Shown here piece by piece: positions 19,355 through 27,306 of a stretch of DNA of 64,000 bases. The notes under the pieces are model-generated. The model made no database searches. It was not told the origin of the DNA and saw nothing but the letters and a program-made list of their open reading frames with translations. A program made the position numbers and the translations under genes. Origin of the DNA: Idiomarina aquatica (GTDB lineage Bacteria > Pseudomonadota > Gammaproteobacteria > Enterobacterales > Alteromonadaceae). The stretch lies in the NCBI RefSeq assembly GCF_004362895.1, contig NZ_SNXI01000012.1, forward strand, positions 1-64,000. Direction: 5' to 3'. Position 1 is the stretch's first letter; each line of letters starts with the position of its first letter.

Positions 19355-20764
19355 ATGAGTGTGGTAACGCGTTTCGCACCCAGTCCTACTGGGTATTTGC
19401 ATGTTGGTGGTGCTCGGACTGCCCTGTATTCGTGGTTAGTGGCTAAAGCGCAGGGCGGCGAATTTGTGCTGCGTATTGAAGACACCGACCGTGAACGCTC
19501 AACCCAGCCTGCAATCGACGCCATCTTAGAAGGCATGCAGTGGTTAGGTTTAAACTGGGATAAAGGACCGTTTTACCAAACCCAGCGCTTTGACCGCTAC
19601 CAACAGCTTATCGACAAATTGCTGGACGAAGACAAAGCGTATAAATGCTATTGCTCTGCTGAGCGCTTAGAAAAAATGCGTGAAGAGCAAATGGCAGCCG
19701 GGCAAAAGCCGCGCTACGACGGCCATTGCCGCGACAATCCCAATGTGGGCGGCGACAAATACGTGATTCGTTTCCGTAATCCACAAGAGGGTAGTGTGGT
19801 ATTTGATGATCACATCCGCGGGCGTATCGAATTTTCTAACCAGGAATTGGATGATTTGATTATTGCCCGGACTGACGGCACGCCGACCTACAACTTCTGC
19901 GTGGTTGTTGATGACTGGGATATGGAAATCACCCACGTTGTGCGCGGTGAAGACCATATCAATAATACCCCGCGTCAAATCAATATATTAAAAGCGTTGG
20001 GTGCCCCGGTACCGCAATATGCACACGTGTCGATGATTCTGGGGGACGACGGCAAGAAATTGTCAAAACGTCATGGTGCTGTCAGTGTCATGCAATATCG
20101 CGATGATGGCTATGTGCCGGAAGCGGTTATTAACTACTTAGCCCGTCTGGGTTGGTCGCACGGTGATCAGGAAATCTTTAGTGTTGATGAACTGGTTAAG
20201 TACTTTAAGCTGGATGACGTTAACAAAGCGGCATCAGCATTTAATACCGAAAAGTTAAACTGGCTGAACCAGCACTACATGAAAACACTGCCTGCAGCGC
20301 AGGTAGCACCGCAATTGCAATGGCAGTTTGATCAGCTGGATGTGGATACCAGCACGGGACCGGCGTTAGAAAAAATCGTTGAGTTACAGGCAGACCGCGT
20401 AAAAACTCTGAAAGAAATGGCAGATATCAGCCGTTATTTCTTTGCACCAGTGACTGAATTTGAAGAAAAAGCCGCGAAAAAACATTTACGCCCGGTAGCT
20501 AAAGAGCCACTGCAGAAGGCTAAAGAGTTGTTGAGTGCAGTCACTGACTGGAACGCCGAGAATATTCAGGCAGCGATTAATCAAACAGCTGACGTGCTGG
20601 AAGTAGGAATGGGCAAAGTAGGTATGCCATTGCGAGTAGCTGCAACCGGCGGAGGTAACTCTCCTTCGTTAGACGTGACACTGGAATTAATACCCCAACA
20701 GAGTGTCTTGCAGCGTATCGACCTTGCTTTAGAATTTATCGCTGAACGAGAAGCGAATAGCTAG
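19355..20764 (+). CDS. gltX: Glutamyl-tRNA synthetase
   Basis: Class I aminoacyl-tRNA synthetase charging tRNA-Glu, 469 aa (E. coli 471). The HIGH-type motif is [12 protein letters not shown] at residues 8-19 and the KMSKS-type loop is KKLSKRHG near 237. A zinc-binding CYCSAERL segment with a downstream HCRD sits in the acceptor-binding insertion. The C-terminal anticodon-binding domain is complete. Three tRNA-Glu genes lie 1 kb downstream. The start has AAAGGA about nine bases upstream. Confidence 0.97.
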   Translation: MSVVTRFAPSPTGYLHVGGARTALYSWLVAKAQGGEFVLRIEDTDRERSTQPAIDAILEGMQWLGLNWDKGPFYQTQRFDRYQQLIDKLLDEDKAYKCYCSAERLEKMREEQMAAGQKPRYDGHCRDNPNVGGDKYVIRFRNPQEGSVVFDDHIRGRIEFSNQELDDLIIARTDGTPTYNFCVVVDDWDMEITHVVRGEDHINNTPRQINILKALGAPVPQYAHVSMILGDDGKKLSKRHGAVSVMQYRDDGYVPEAVINYLARLGWSHGDQEIFSVDELVKYFKLDDVNKAASAFNTEKLNWLNQHYMKTLPAAQVAPQLQWQFDQLDVDTSTGPALEKIVELQADRVKTLKEMADISRYFFAPVTEFEEKAAKKHLRPVAKEPLQKAKELLSAVTDWNAENIQAAINQTADVLEVGMGKVGMPLRVAATGGGNSPSLDVTLELIPQQSVLQRIDLALEFIAEREANS

Positions 20765-20787
20765 GTCACTGGCTTAACCGAGGTCTT

Positions 20788-21441
20788 ATGCCAACAATTA
20801 AACATTTGATCGACAATAACCGGGAATGGGCGCGCCAGCAAACTGAGCGCGACCCGGAGTTTTTTCATCGGTTGGTGGGTCAACAGTCGCCGGAATATTT
20901 ATGGATTGGTTGTTCTGACAGCCGCGTGCCGGCAAATCAGATTGTCGGGATGGACCCCGGTGAATTGTTTGTACACCGTAATGTCGCAAACCAGGTTATT
21001 CAAACTGACTTTAATTGTTTATCGGTTATCCAATACGCCATTGAAGCACTAAAGGTTAAACACGTACTGGTGGTCGGGCATTATGGTTGCGGAGGTGTAA
21101 AAGCAGCGGTTGAATCGCAGCCCCACGGTTTGGTCGACCATTGGTTGTATCCAATCCGTGACGTTTACCGTGAACACGCGACAGAGCTGGAGCAGCTCGA
21201 CGAGCCTACACGTATCGACCGCTTGTGCGAATTAAATGTTATCGAGCAGGTCAAAAATCTGGCAAAGACTAATGTGGTCCAGGAAGCCTGGGACCGCGGC
21301 GAAGAGTTGCATATTCATGGTTGGGTCTATCGGCTGGACAATGGTCTGGTTAACGATATGAACGTGTCGGTTTCCAGCCGGGAAGGACTGGAGCAGGTCT
21401 ATCATGTGTATCACCAGAATCTGCCGAAACGCGCCCGCTGA
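20788..21441 (+). CDS. can: Beta-class carbonic anhydrase
   Basis: Zinc enzyme interconverting CO2 and bicarbonate in the cytoplasm. It has 217 aa, as in E. coli Can (220). The ligands C and D are in GCSDSRVPANQ (Cys near 42) and H and C in GHYGCGGVKAA (about 98 and 101). The salt-bridge Asp/Arg pair is within SDSR. It lies 23 bp after gltX and is probably read from the same message. Confidence 0.94.
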   Translation: MPTIKHLIDNNREWARQQTERDPEFFHRLVGQQSPEYLWIGCSDSRVPANQIVGMDPGELFVHRNVANQVIQTDFNCLSVIQYAIEALKVKHVLVVGHYGCGGVKAAVESQPHGLVDHWLYPIRDVYREHATELEQLDEPTRIDRLCELNVIEQVKNLAKTNVVQEAWDRGEELHIHGWVYRLDNGLVNDMNVSVSSREGLEQVYHVYHQNLPKRAR

Positions 21442-21510
21442 GTCAGTTGAACGTTAATTGTGCAGATTGCGATAAAATTCACCAAACGGATGAAATTTTT
21501 CAAAAAACAG

Positions 21511-21540
21511 TTGACACATTAACGCTGCTCGCAATAGAAT
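21511..21540 (+). promoter_or_regulatory. Promoter of the tRNA-Ala/Glu cluster
   Basis: TTGACA at 21511-21516, an 18-bp spacer and TAGAAT at 21535-21540, about 39 bp before tRNA-Ala. A GC-rich stretch (GCGCCCCGC) follows the -10, typical of stable-RNA promoters. Confidence 0.8.
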
Positions 21541-21578
21541 GCGCCCCGCTGTCAGGGCAGTTTTACTGCTTCGGTAGA

Positions 21579-21654
<76 letters not shown>

Positions 21655-21685
21655 AAACGTCCAACAGCAATTGTGAATGAACTGC

Positions 21686-21761
21686 GTCCCCTTCGTCTAG
21701 AGGCCTAGGACACCGCCCTTTCACGGCGGTAACAGGGGTTCGAATCCCCTAGGGGACGCCA
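21686..21761 (+). tRNA. tRNA-Glu (TTC)
   Basis: 76 nt, starting GTCCCCTTCGTCTAG with encoded CCA. The anticodon TTC is at 21720-21722. It is the first of three tandem copies. Confidence 0.98.
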
Positions 21762-21792
21762 CTTCAATCACAGCGATGCAACACGATATTGC

Positions 21793-21868
21793 GTCCCCTT
21801 CGTCTAGAGGCCTAGGACACTGCCCTTTCACGGCAGTAACAGGGGTTCGAATCCCCTAGGGGACGCCA
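21793..21868 (+). tRNA. tRNA-Glu (TTC)
   Basis: Second copy. It differs from its neighbours by a compensatory pair in the anticodon stem (CTGCC/GGCAG instead of CCGCC/GGCGG), so the fold is kept. Anticodon at 21827-21829. Confidence 0.98.
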
Positions 21869-21896
21869 AATCGTAACGCATCAAACCACAGTCCGG

Positions 21897-21972
21897 GTCC
21901 CCTTCGTCTAGAGGCCTAGGACACCGCCCTTTCACGGCGGTAACAGGGGTTCGAATCCCCTAGGGGACGCCA
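21897..21972 (+). tRNA. tRNA-Glu (TTC)
   Basis: Third copy, identical to the first over the tRNA body. Anticodon at 21931-21933. It is followed within ten bases by the cluster terminator. Confidence 0.98.
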
Positions 21973-21980
21973 TACTGCAC

Positions 21981-22006
21981 AAACCGCCACCAAGGCGGTT
22001 TTTTTG
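21981..22006 (+). terminator. Rho-independent terminator of the tRNA-Ala/Glu cluster
   Basis: Stem AAACCGCC (21981-21988) with GGCGGTTT (21994-22001), a 5-nt loop and a continuing T-run. Confidence 0.9.
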
Positions 22007-22018
22007 TACCCAAAATCC

Positions 22019-22041
22019 GTAGCTCGCGCCTTTGGCGCGAG
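22019..22041 (+). repeat. REP-like hairpin, left boundary copy
   Basis: The tetranucleotide GTAG (22019-22022) is followed by a perfect 8-bp stem CTCGCGCC/GGCGCGAG with a TTT loop. A GTAG foot before a GC-rich hairpin is the known signature of REP elements mobilised by RAYT (TnpA-REP) enzymes. It faces an inverted copy at 22537-22559. Confidence 0.7.
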
Positions 22042-22044
22042 GGT

Positions 22045-22266
22045 GGGGATAGCTTAACCAACAAGACGGTATAGCTGCACTTTGGAACGGACGAGCTTTA
22101 TCAGGCTTTACGTCCTCGTTTTCAAAGGGACGCTGCAAGTACATCCCTGTACGCTTGTTTCCGGCCATCCATGGCCTCCAACACCCTTTGAAAACGAGGA
22201 CGCAAATCCTGACGCTCGCCCATCCCAAAGGGCCGCTATTCTGTGTCTTGTTGGTTAAGCTACCCC
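22045..22266. repeat. Long imperfect inverted repeat, element A
   Basis: Arms at 22045-22129 and 22184-22266 are reverse complements over about 85 bp with a few mismatches and small gaps. The best blocks are TAGCTTAACCAACAAGAC (outer) and CGTCCTCGTTTTCAAAGGG (inner, perfect 19 bp). The 54-nt centre holds its own small palindromes, GGCCATCCATGGCC and GTACAGGGATGTAC. No credible protein is encoded. The six-frame openings here are by-products of the symmetry. Confidence 0.85.
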
Positions 22267-22290
22267 AAAAAGTTATCGTATTACGGATTT

Positions 22291-22532
22291 GTGGTAGCGG
22301 ATTAAATGGCGTTATTAACAGAAATAGCAAAGCAATGGGATGGTTAATTGCGTGGTAGGTACCGAGGGGCTGTAGCCAGAAATGTTGGAGGCCATGGATG
22401 GCCGGAAACAAGCCACACGGACGTGCTTGGAGCGGTTTCTGGCTACAGCCCCTCGGTTGCCTGCCAAAAGCAATTAGCCATTCCATTGCTTTCTCTGAGT
22501 TTGCAACACAACGTCATTTAATTCACTGCCAC
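22291..22532. repeat. Long imperfect inverted repeat, element B
   Basis: Arms at 22291-22382 and 22436-22532 pair with mismatches. The inner 22 bp (22361-22382 with 22436-22457) are perfect. The arm sequences differ from element A, yet the 53-nt centre (22383-22435) repeats the centre of A in reverse orientation, with 31 identical bases at one end. No protein was recognised. Confidence 0.85.
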
Positions 22533-22536
22533 CCCC

Positions 22537-22559
22537 CTCGCGCCGGAGGCGCGAGCTAC
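22537..22559 (-). repeat. REP-like hairpin, right boundary copy
   Basis: Inverted counterpart of the left boundary: read on the minus strand, GTAG then CTCGCGCC/GGCGCGAG with a TCC loop. The TAG of the GTAG foot (22556-22558) is also the stop codon of tesA. Confidence 0.7.
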
Positions 22560-23188
22560 TGTGCGCGTTGCAGTAGGTCGACTAGGTGCGGTTCGAGGAA
22601 GTCGGCGATTTTGGGTTGTGCTTCGGCGGTGGGGTGGATGCCGTCATTCTGCACGTAGTCTGTGCTTTCTTCGATTAGGGGTTCCATGAAAAACGGGATC
22701 AGTGGAACGTTCTTCTGTTCAGCGACTTCTTTATACAGGCTGGTGAACTGTTCGGCAAAACGTTGGCCATAGTTGGGTGGTACCATGACTTGGCTTAATG
22801 CCACTTTAACGCCCTCAGCCTGGGCTTTATCGATCATTTGTTCCAAATTGCTGCGTACTGTGCTGAGGTTAAAACCGCGCAGGCCGTCGTTGCCGCCGAG
22901 TTCAATGAATAATGCATCAGGGTTATGGCGTTCGAGAACGCCTTCGAGGCGACGCAAACCGCCGGTGGTGGTTTCACCGCTGATACTGGCGTTGATAATG
23001 GCATATTGCGGGTGCGTTTGCTGCCAGCGGCGGTCGAGTTCGGCTACCCAGGTTTGTTGGCTGGACAGGCCGTAGCCGGCACTTAAGCTATCGCCTAAAA
23101 CAACAAGTGAAACATTTGCTGAAACCGTACGTATAGACAGTAACAGAACGACTACAAGACTTAATTTCAAAAGGAAGTTTTTCATCAT
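22556..23188 (-). CDS. tesA: Arylesterase / lysophospholipase L1-type thioesterase
   Basis: Periplasmic SGNH-hydrolase acting on acyl-CoA, lysophospholipids and aryl esters in the E. coli counterpart. It has an N-terminal signal peptide ending near ANVSL. Block I is VLGDSLSAGYG with the nucleophile Ser, block III GGNDGLRG, and block V DGIHPTAEAQ with the Asp/His pair. The frame opens at 23209, but the paired ATGs at 23188 and 23185 match the family N-terminus (MMKNFLL). The gene is back-to-back with ybbA, as in E. coli, and the start codons are adjacent. Its stop codon is part of a REP-like hairpin. Confidence 0.9.
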   Translation of the reverse strand: MMKNFLLKLSLVVVLLLSIRTVSANVSLVVLGDSLSAGYGLSSQQTWVAELDRRWQQTHPQYAIINASISGETTTGGLRRLEGVLERHNPDALFIELGGNDGLRGFNLSTVRSNLEQMIDKAQAEGVKVALSQVMVPPNYGQRFAEQFTSLYKEVAEQKNVPLIPFFMEPLIEESTDYVQNDGIHPTAEAQPKIADFLEPHLVDLLQRAQ

Positions 23189-23869
23189 ATGCTCATTCAA
23201 GCCCAACAACTGGAAAAAATCGTCGAGACCTCAGAAGGTCCATTGCAAATTCTGCAACCTATTAACGTAGCAATCAATGCGGGTGAGACCGTCGCCATCG
23301 TTGGCGCGTCAGGCTCGGGTAAATCCACATTATTGTCGTTACTTGCCGGATTGGACCTTGCGACGTCTGGTGAAGTTCTTATAGATAACGAAAAACTTAG
23401 CGAATTGGATGAGGAGCAGCGGGCAAAAGTCCGTGCCGATAAGGTTGGCTTTATCTTTCAACAGTTTTTATTGGTACCCAGTTTAAGCGCCCTGGAGAAC
23501 GTTATGTTGCCGGCGGAGCTTGCCGGACATAAAGGCGCCGAAAAGGAAGCGCGTGAACTACTAGCCAAAGTGGGTCTGGAAGATCGCTGGCATCACTATC
23601 CCAATCAATTATCCGGCGGTGAACAACAGCGTGTGGCGATTGCCCGTGCCTTTGTTGGCCAGCCAAAGATTTTATTTGCTGATGAACCGACCGGTAATCT
23701 GGACACCCATACCGGTGATAAGGTTGAGCAGTTGTTGTTTGACCTGAATAAGGACTACGGCACTACCTTGATCATGGTCACGCACGATAATCAGTTGGCA
23801 GAGAAGTGCCAGCGTGTGCTGCGGATGGAAGCTGGTGAGCTGGCGGAGGCAACGCGCGATGTGGCATAA
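23189..23869 (+). CDS. ybbA: ABC transporter ATP-binding protein YbbA
   Basis: ATPase of a MacB/LolD-type ABC system, 226 aa. Walker A is [14 protein letters not shown], the signature [15 protein letters not shown], Walker [13 protein letters not shown], and the H-loop [10 protein letters not shown]. It works with the permease YbbP encoded by the next gene, with which it overlaps by 11 bp. The pair may serve envelope lipid or protein export, but no substrate is established. The ribosome site AAGGAAG lies unusually far (about 11 bases) from the ATG. Confidence 0.92.
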   Translation: MLIQAQQLEKIVETSEGPLQILQPINVAINAGETVAIVGASGSGKSTLLSLLAGLDLATSGEVLIDNEKLSELDEEQRAKVRADKVGFIFQQFLLVPSLSALENVMLPAELAGHKGAEKEARELLAKVGLEDRWHHYPNQLSGGEQQRVAIARAFVGQPKILFADEPTGNLDTHTGDKVEQLLFDLNKDYGTTLIMVTHDNQLAEKCQRVLRMEAGELAEATRDVA

Positions 23870-26366
23870 AATTTCGTTTCGGTTATTAAAGCAGGAGCTG
23901 AAACGGGGTGAACTGACCATCATGGCGCTGGCCATCATCCTATCGGTAACAGCGGTTTTGTCATTGTCGTTATTCAGCGAACGTCTGCAGTCGGGATTGC
24001 TGGAACGCAGTAGTGAGTTCTTAGCGGCCGATCGGGTCTTGAGTTCACGTCGGGATATTAATCAGGACTGGCTTGAAGAGGCTCAGTCGCGCGATATAAA
24101 AACGGCCTGGCGGGTGGTTTTTAACTCCATGGCATTTGCTAACGATAAGTTGCAGTTAATTGACGTAAAAGCGGTATCCGATGGCTATCCGTTGCGCGGT
24201 GAATTGCGTATTGCTGATACGCCGTTTGTCGAAGGTGAGGTCGCCAAGGGGTTGCCTGCCGCAGGGGAGGCGTGGGTTGCATCTTCATTATTTCAGGCAT
24301 TACAAATCGATTTGGGCGACTCGATTGAGGTCGGTAACAGTGCCTTTAAGGTGACTAAGGTTGTTACTTATGAGCCCGATGTCGGCTTTTCGGTGTTTAC
24401 TGACAGCCCTAATGTCATTATTCCGTATTCTCAATTAGAGCAGACGGGGCTAATCCAGCCCGGCAGTCGTGTGCGCTACAACGTTCTCATGGCAGGCTCG
24501 CAAGATGCGCTGGCGGACTACGAGCAATGGTTACTGCCGCAGTTGAATGATGATACACACAGCTGGCGCAGTATCGAGGACGGTGATAGTCCGTTAGCGC
24601 GTTCGTTAAACCGTGCCGAGCGCTTTATGATGCTGGCCAGTCTGTTAGGTGTGGTGCTGGCTGCGACGGCTGTTGCGGTTGCTGCGCAGCGTTATTGTCA
24701 GCGTAACTACGACGTCGTGGCTATTTTCAAAACCTTAGGTGCGAGTCGCCAGCAGATCCGCCGTATTTTTATCCTGCACTTGTTGCTGTTAACGGCATTG
24801 AGCGTTGGTATCGGTATGATCCTGGGCTGGTTGATCCAGTCATTTGTAATCGACTGGGTAGCGCAACAACTGGATGCGGAGTTACCGGCGGCGACAGTTA
24901 AACCGTATTTACTGGCTGCGGCAACGGGGATTATTAGTGCGGTGATGTTCACTCTTTATCCATTGTTCCGTTTGGTTGCGATCCCGCCGCTGCGGGTACT
25001 CCACCGCCAGTTGGTAGGGGCGCAAGCAGTACGTTGGCTGCAATGGATATTAAGTGGCGGTACCATTTACGGCTTACTGGTGCTTTATTCTCAGCAATGG
25101 TGGCTATCGACGGCGTTGTTTGCCGGGGGCGCATTTGCGGCAGTGTTACTACTTGGTATCGGGCGCTTATTGATCAATGCCAGTCGCAAAGCGGGTATGC
25201 AGGCAGGTAGCGCCTGGCGTTTGGCAATGGCAGGATTACAACGCCGTGCAGCGGCCAATAGTGTGCAAATGTTGGCATTCTCCACTGCTATTATGTTGTT
25301 GCTATTGGTTATCGTACTACGCAACGATTTGCTTGCCGACTGGCAACGGCAGCTGCCGGACGATGCGCCGAATTATTTTGCGCTCAATATTGCGGAGGAA
25401 AAAGTGCCTGACTTACAGGCAATGTTTGAGCGCGAGAATATCGAAGCGACAGACCAGTACCCGATTGTGCCGGGGCGTGTAACCTATCACAACGGTGAAC
25501 GTTTGTTAGCCGAAGTCACCAAAGAAGATCGTGATGACGAAGAGCGCGAAGAGGGGCGTGAAGGCTTCGGCCGTGAACTCTCGATGACCTGGCGCGATAC
25601 CGTGCCACCAAACAATGAGATTGTTGAGGGCAGCTGGTGGGGTGATAACGCAGAACCGCAAGTATCTGTCGAGTTGAATGCGGCGGAGCGATTAGATATT
25701 CAGGTTGGCGATGAACTGACTTTTAATATCGGTGGTGAAGAGTTTACGGTGCCGGTCACCAGTTTGCGTGAGGCCGACTGGAGCACCTTGCAACCGAACT
25801 TTTATATGGTGTTTAACACCAATACATTGCAGGACTTTCCGGCAACATATATCACTAGCTTCCATCTGGACGAAGATCGCAAAGACGAACTTTATGAGCT
25901 TTTCCGGCCCTTCCCGGAGGCGTCTTTAATCGATCTCGATGCCATTATTGATCAAATTCGTGAGGTTATTTCTCAGGTCAGCCTGGCTATCCTATTTGTC
26001 CTGGTGTTAGTGATTGTCGCCGGTGCGCTGGTGTTAATTGCCCAAGTACAGGCCAGCATGGAAGAACGTCAGAAAGAGCTTGTGATTCTGCGTACACTCG
26101 GTGCACCGGGTAAGCTTTTAAGTCGCAGTATTACCTATGAGTTCCTGGTACTTGGGGGAATTAGCGGTTTGATTGCGACCATCGCAATGGATATTTCGTT
26201 GCTAATATTGCAGACCCAGGCTTTCAATATGGATGCCACCTGGCATTGGCGGTTATGGCTTGTCGGGCCGTTAACCGGCGCTATTGTCGTGGGTGTACTG
26301 GGTCGTCTGTCGTGCTCGCGGTTAATCCGTCGAAACACCGCACAATTAATTCGTAAACTGGCGTAG
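23859..26366 (+). CDS. ybbP: ABC transporter permease YbbP (FtsX family)
   Basis: An 835-aa inner-membrane permease with two FtsX-type domains (C-terminal one about 695-830), ten or so membrane helices and a large extracytoplasmic region (about 495-690). It contains an unusually acidic/arginine-rich stretch near residue 555 (EDRDDEEREEGREGF). The frame is open from 23814, but the ATG at 23859 ([14 protein letters not shown]) has GGAGG upstream and fits the family. The stop TAG at 26364-26366 is the start of a third REP-like hairpin. Confidence 0.9.
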   Translation: MWHKISFRLLKQELKRGELTIMALAIILSVTAVLSLSLFSERLQSGLLERSSEFLAADRVLSSRRDINQDWLEEAQSRDIKTAWRVVFNSMAFANDKLQLIDVKAVSDGYPLRGELRIADTPFVEGEVAKGLPAAGEAWVASSLFQALQIDLGDSIEVGNSAFKVTKVVTYEPDVGFSVFTDSPNVIIPYSQLEQTGLIQPGSRVRYNVLMAGSQDALADYEQWLLPQLNDDTHSWRSIEDGDSPLARSLNRAERFMMLASLLGVVLAATAVAVAAQRYCQRNYDVVAIFKTLGASRQQIRRIFILHLLLLTALSVGIGMILGWLIQSFVIDWVAQQLDAELPAATVKPYLLAAATGIISAVMFTLYPLFRLVAIPPLRVLHRQLVGAQAVRWLQWILSGGTIYGLLVLYSQQWWLSTALFAGGAFAAVLLLGIGRLLINASRKAGMQAGSAWRLAMAGLQRRAAANSVQMLAFSTAIMLLLLVIVLRNDLLADWQRQLPDDAPNYFALNIAEEKVPDLQAMFERENIEATDQYPIVPGRVTYHNGERLLAEVTKEDRDDEEREEGREGFGRELSMTWRDTVPPNNEIVEGSWWGDNAEPQVSVELNAAERLDIQVGDELTFNIGGEEFTVPVTSLREADWSTLQPNFYMVFNTNTLQDFPATYITSFHLDEDRKDELYELFRPFPEASLIDLDAIIDQIREVISQVSLAILFVLVLVIVAGALVLIAQVQASMEERQKELVILRTLGAPGKLLSRSITYEFLVLGGISGLIATIAMDISLLILQTQAFNMDATWHWRLWLVGPLTGAIVVGVLGRLSCSRLIRRNTAQLIRKLA

Positions 26367-26385
26367 CTCGCGTATTTTGCGCGAG
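26363..26385 (+). repeat. REP-like hairpin, third copy
   Basis: GTAG then CTCGCG and CGCGAG separated by seven bases, a shorter-stem relative of the copies at 22019 and 22537. Its TAG is the ybbP stop codon, as with tesA at the other copy. Confidence 0.6.
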
Positions 26386-26413
26386 TCCGTTTGTCGTTAA
26401 TGAGGAGGTCTCC

Positions 26414-27301
26414 ATGAACATATTGTTAACCGGTGGAACTGGTTTAATCGGCTCGTATTTTATAAAAAAATACAGCAGCCAGCACACGTTCACGGTGACT
26501 TCGCGTGCACCGGACAAAGCGCGTCGTCAGTTAGGCGGCGCGGTTACTGTGGTCAAATCGGTGGATGAGATTAATAATATCAGCGCCTTTGACGCTGTGA
26601 TTAATTTGCAGGGTGCGGGTATTGCCGATAAACGCTGGAGTGCCCAGCGAAAACAAAGGTTGCAGAACAGTCGTTGGCAGGTTACTGAGAAACTCGCAGA
26701 GATGATCACGGCCGCTGACAAAAAGCCGCTTTTTGTCAGTGGCTCTGCCATTGGTTATTACGGGCCGCGCGATGCCGAACCGGTAAACGAAGAGGGGACA
26801 CCTAAGCAGCGTGATTTTGCGGTTGAACTTTGCCAACAATGGGAGCAAAAAGCACTGGCGGCGAGCGAACAGACTCGAGTCGTGCTGTTGCGTACAGGCG
26901 TAGTTTTGTCAGCCGAAGGTGGTGCGTTGGCTAAAATGATATTGCCCTACAAAATGGGCTTAGGCGGGCCGTTGGGTAACGGCACACAAATGATGTCGTG
27001 GATTCATATCGACGATATGGTTCGTGCCATAGAGTACATCCTGCAGCACGATACCATTCAGGGACCGGTTAATATGACGGCACCCGGGCCGGTGACGAAT
27101 AAAGCATTTAGTCGCACATTAACGTCGGTGCTTAAGCGGCCGCATATTTTTAAGGTACCAGCAGTGGTATTGAAAACGGCGATGGGGGAAATGTCGTCTA
27201 TGTTACTGGAGGGCCAGGCTGTGGTGCCGGATAAACTCCGCGACCACGGATTTGAATTTAACTACCCGACTATCAGAGCTGCGTTAAAAGACGTTACCTA
27301 G
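26414..27301 (+). CDS. yfcH: TIGR01777-family epimerase YfcH
   Basis: Extended short-chain dehydrogenase/reductase of 295 aa (E. coli YfcH 297). It has the N-terminal Rossmann motif TGGTGLIGSYF and the YfcH-type segments GAGIADKRW, SGSAIGYYGPR and MSWIHIDDMVRAIEYIL. The C-terminal DUF1731 region begins near 245. The biochemical role is unproven. It starts with a strong GAGGAGG site and ends 5 bp from a convergent gene. Confidence 0.9.
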   Translation: MNILLTGGTGLIGSYFIKKYSSQHTFTVTSRAPDKARRQLGGAVTVVKSVDEINNISAFDAVINLQGAGIADKRWSAQRKQRLQNSRWQVTEKLAEMITAADKKPLFVSGSAIGYYGPRDAEPVNEEGTPKQRDFAVELCQQWEQKALAASEQTRVVLLRTGVVLSAEGGALAKMILPYKMGLGGPLGNGTQMMSWIHIDDMVRAIEYILQHDTIQGPVNMTAPGPVTNKAFSRTLTSVLKRPHIFKVPAVVLKTAMGEMSSMLLEGQAVVPDKLRDHGFEFNYPTIRAALKDVT

Positions 27302-27306
27302 TCCGC

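Noticed and set aside
21932-22660. Several open frames of 67-184 codons across the repeat region
   Set aside because: They arise on both strands from the inverted repeats and from tRNA sequence, have no ribosome sites or recognisable domains, and overlap each other.
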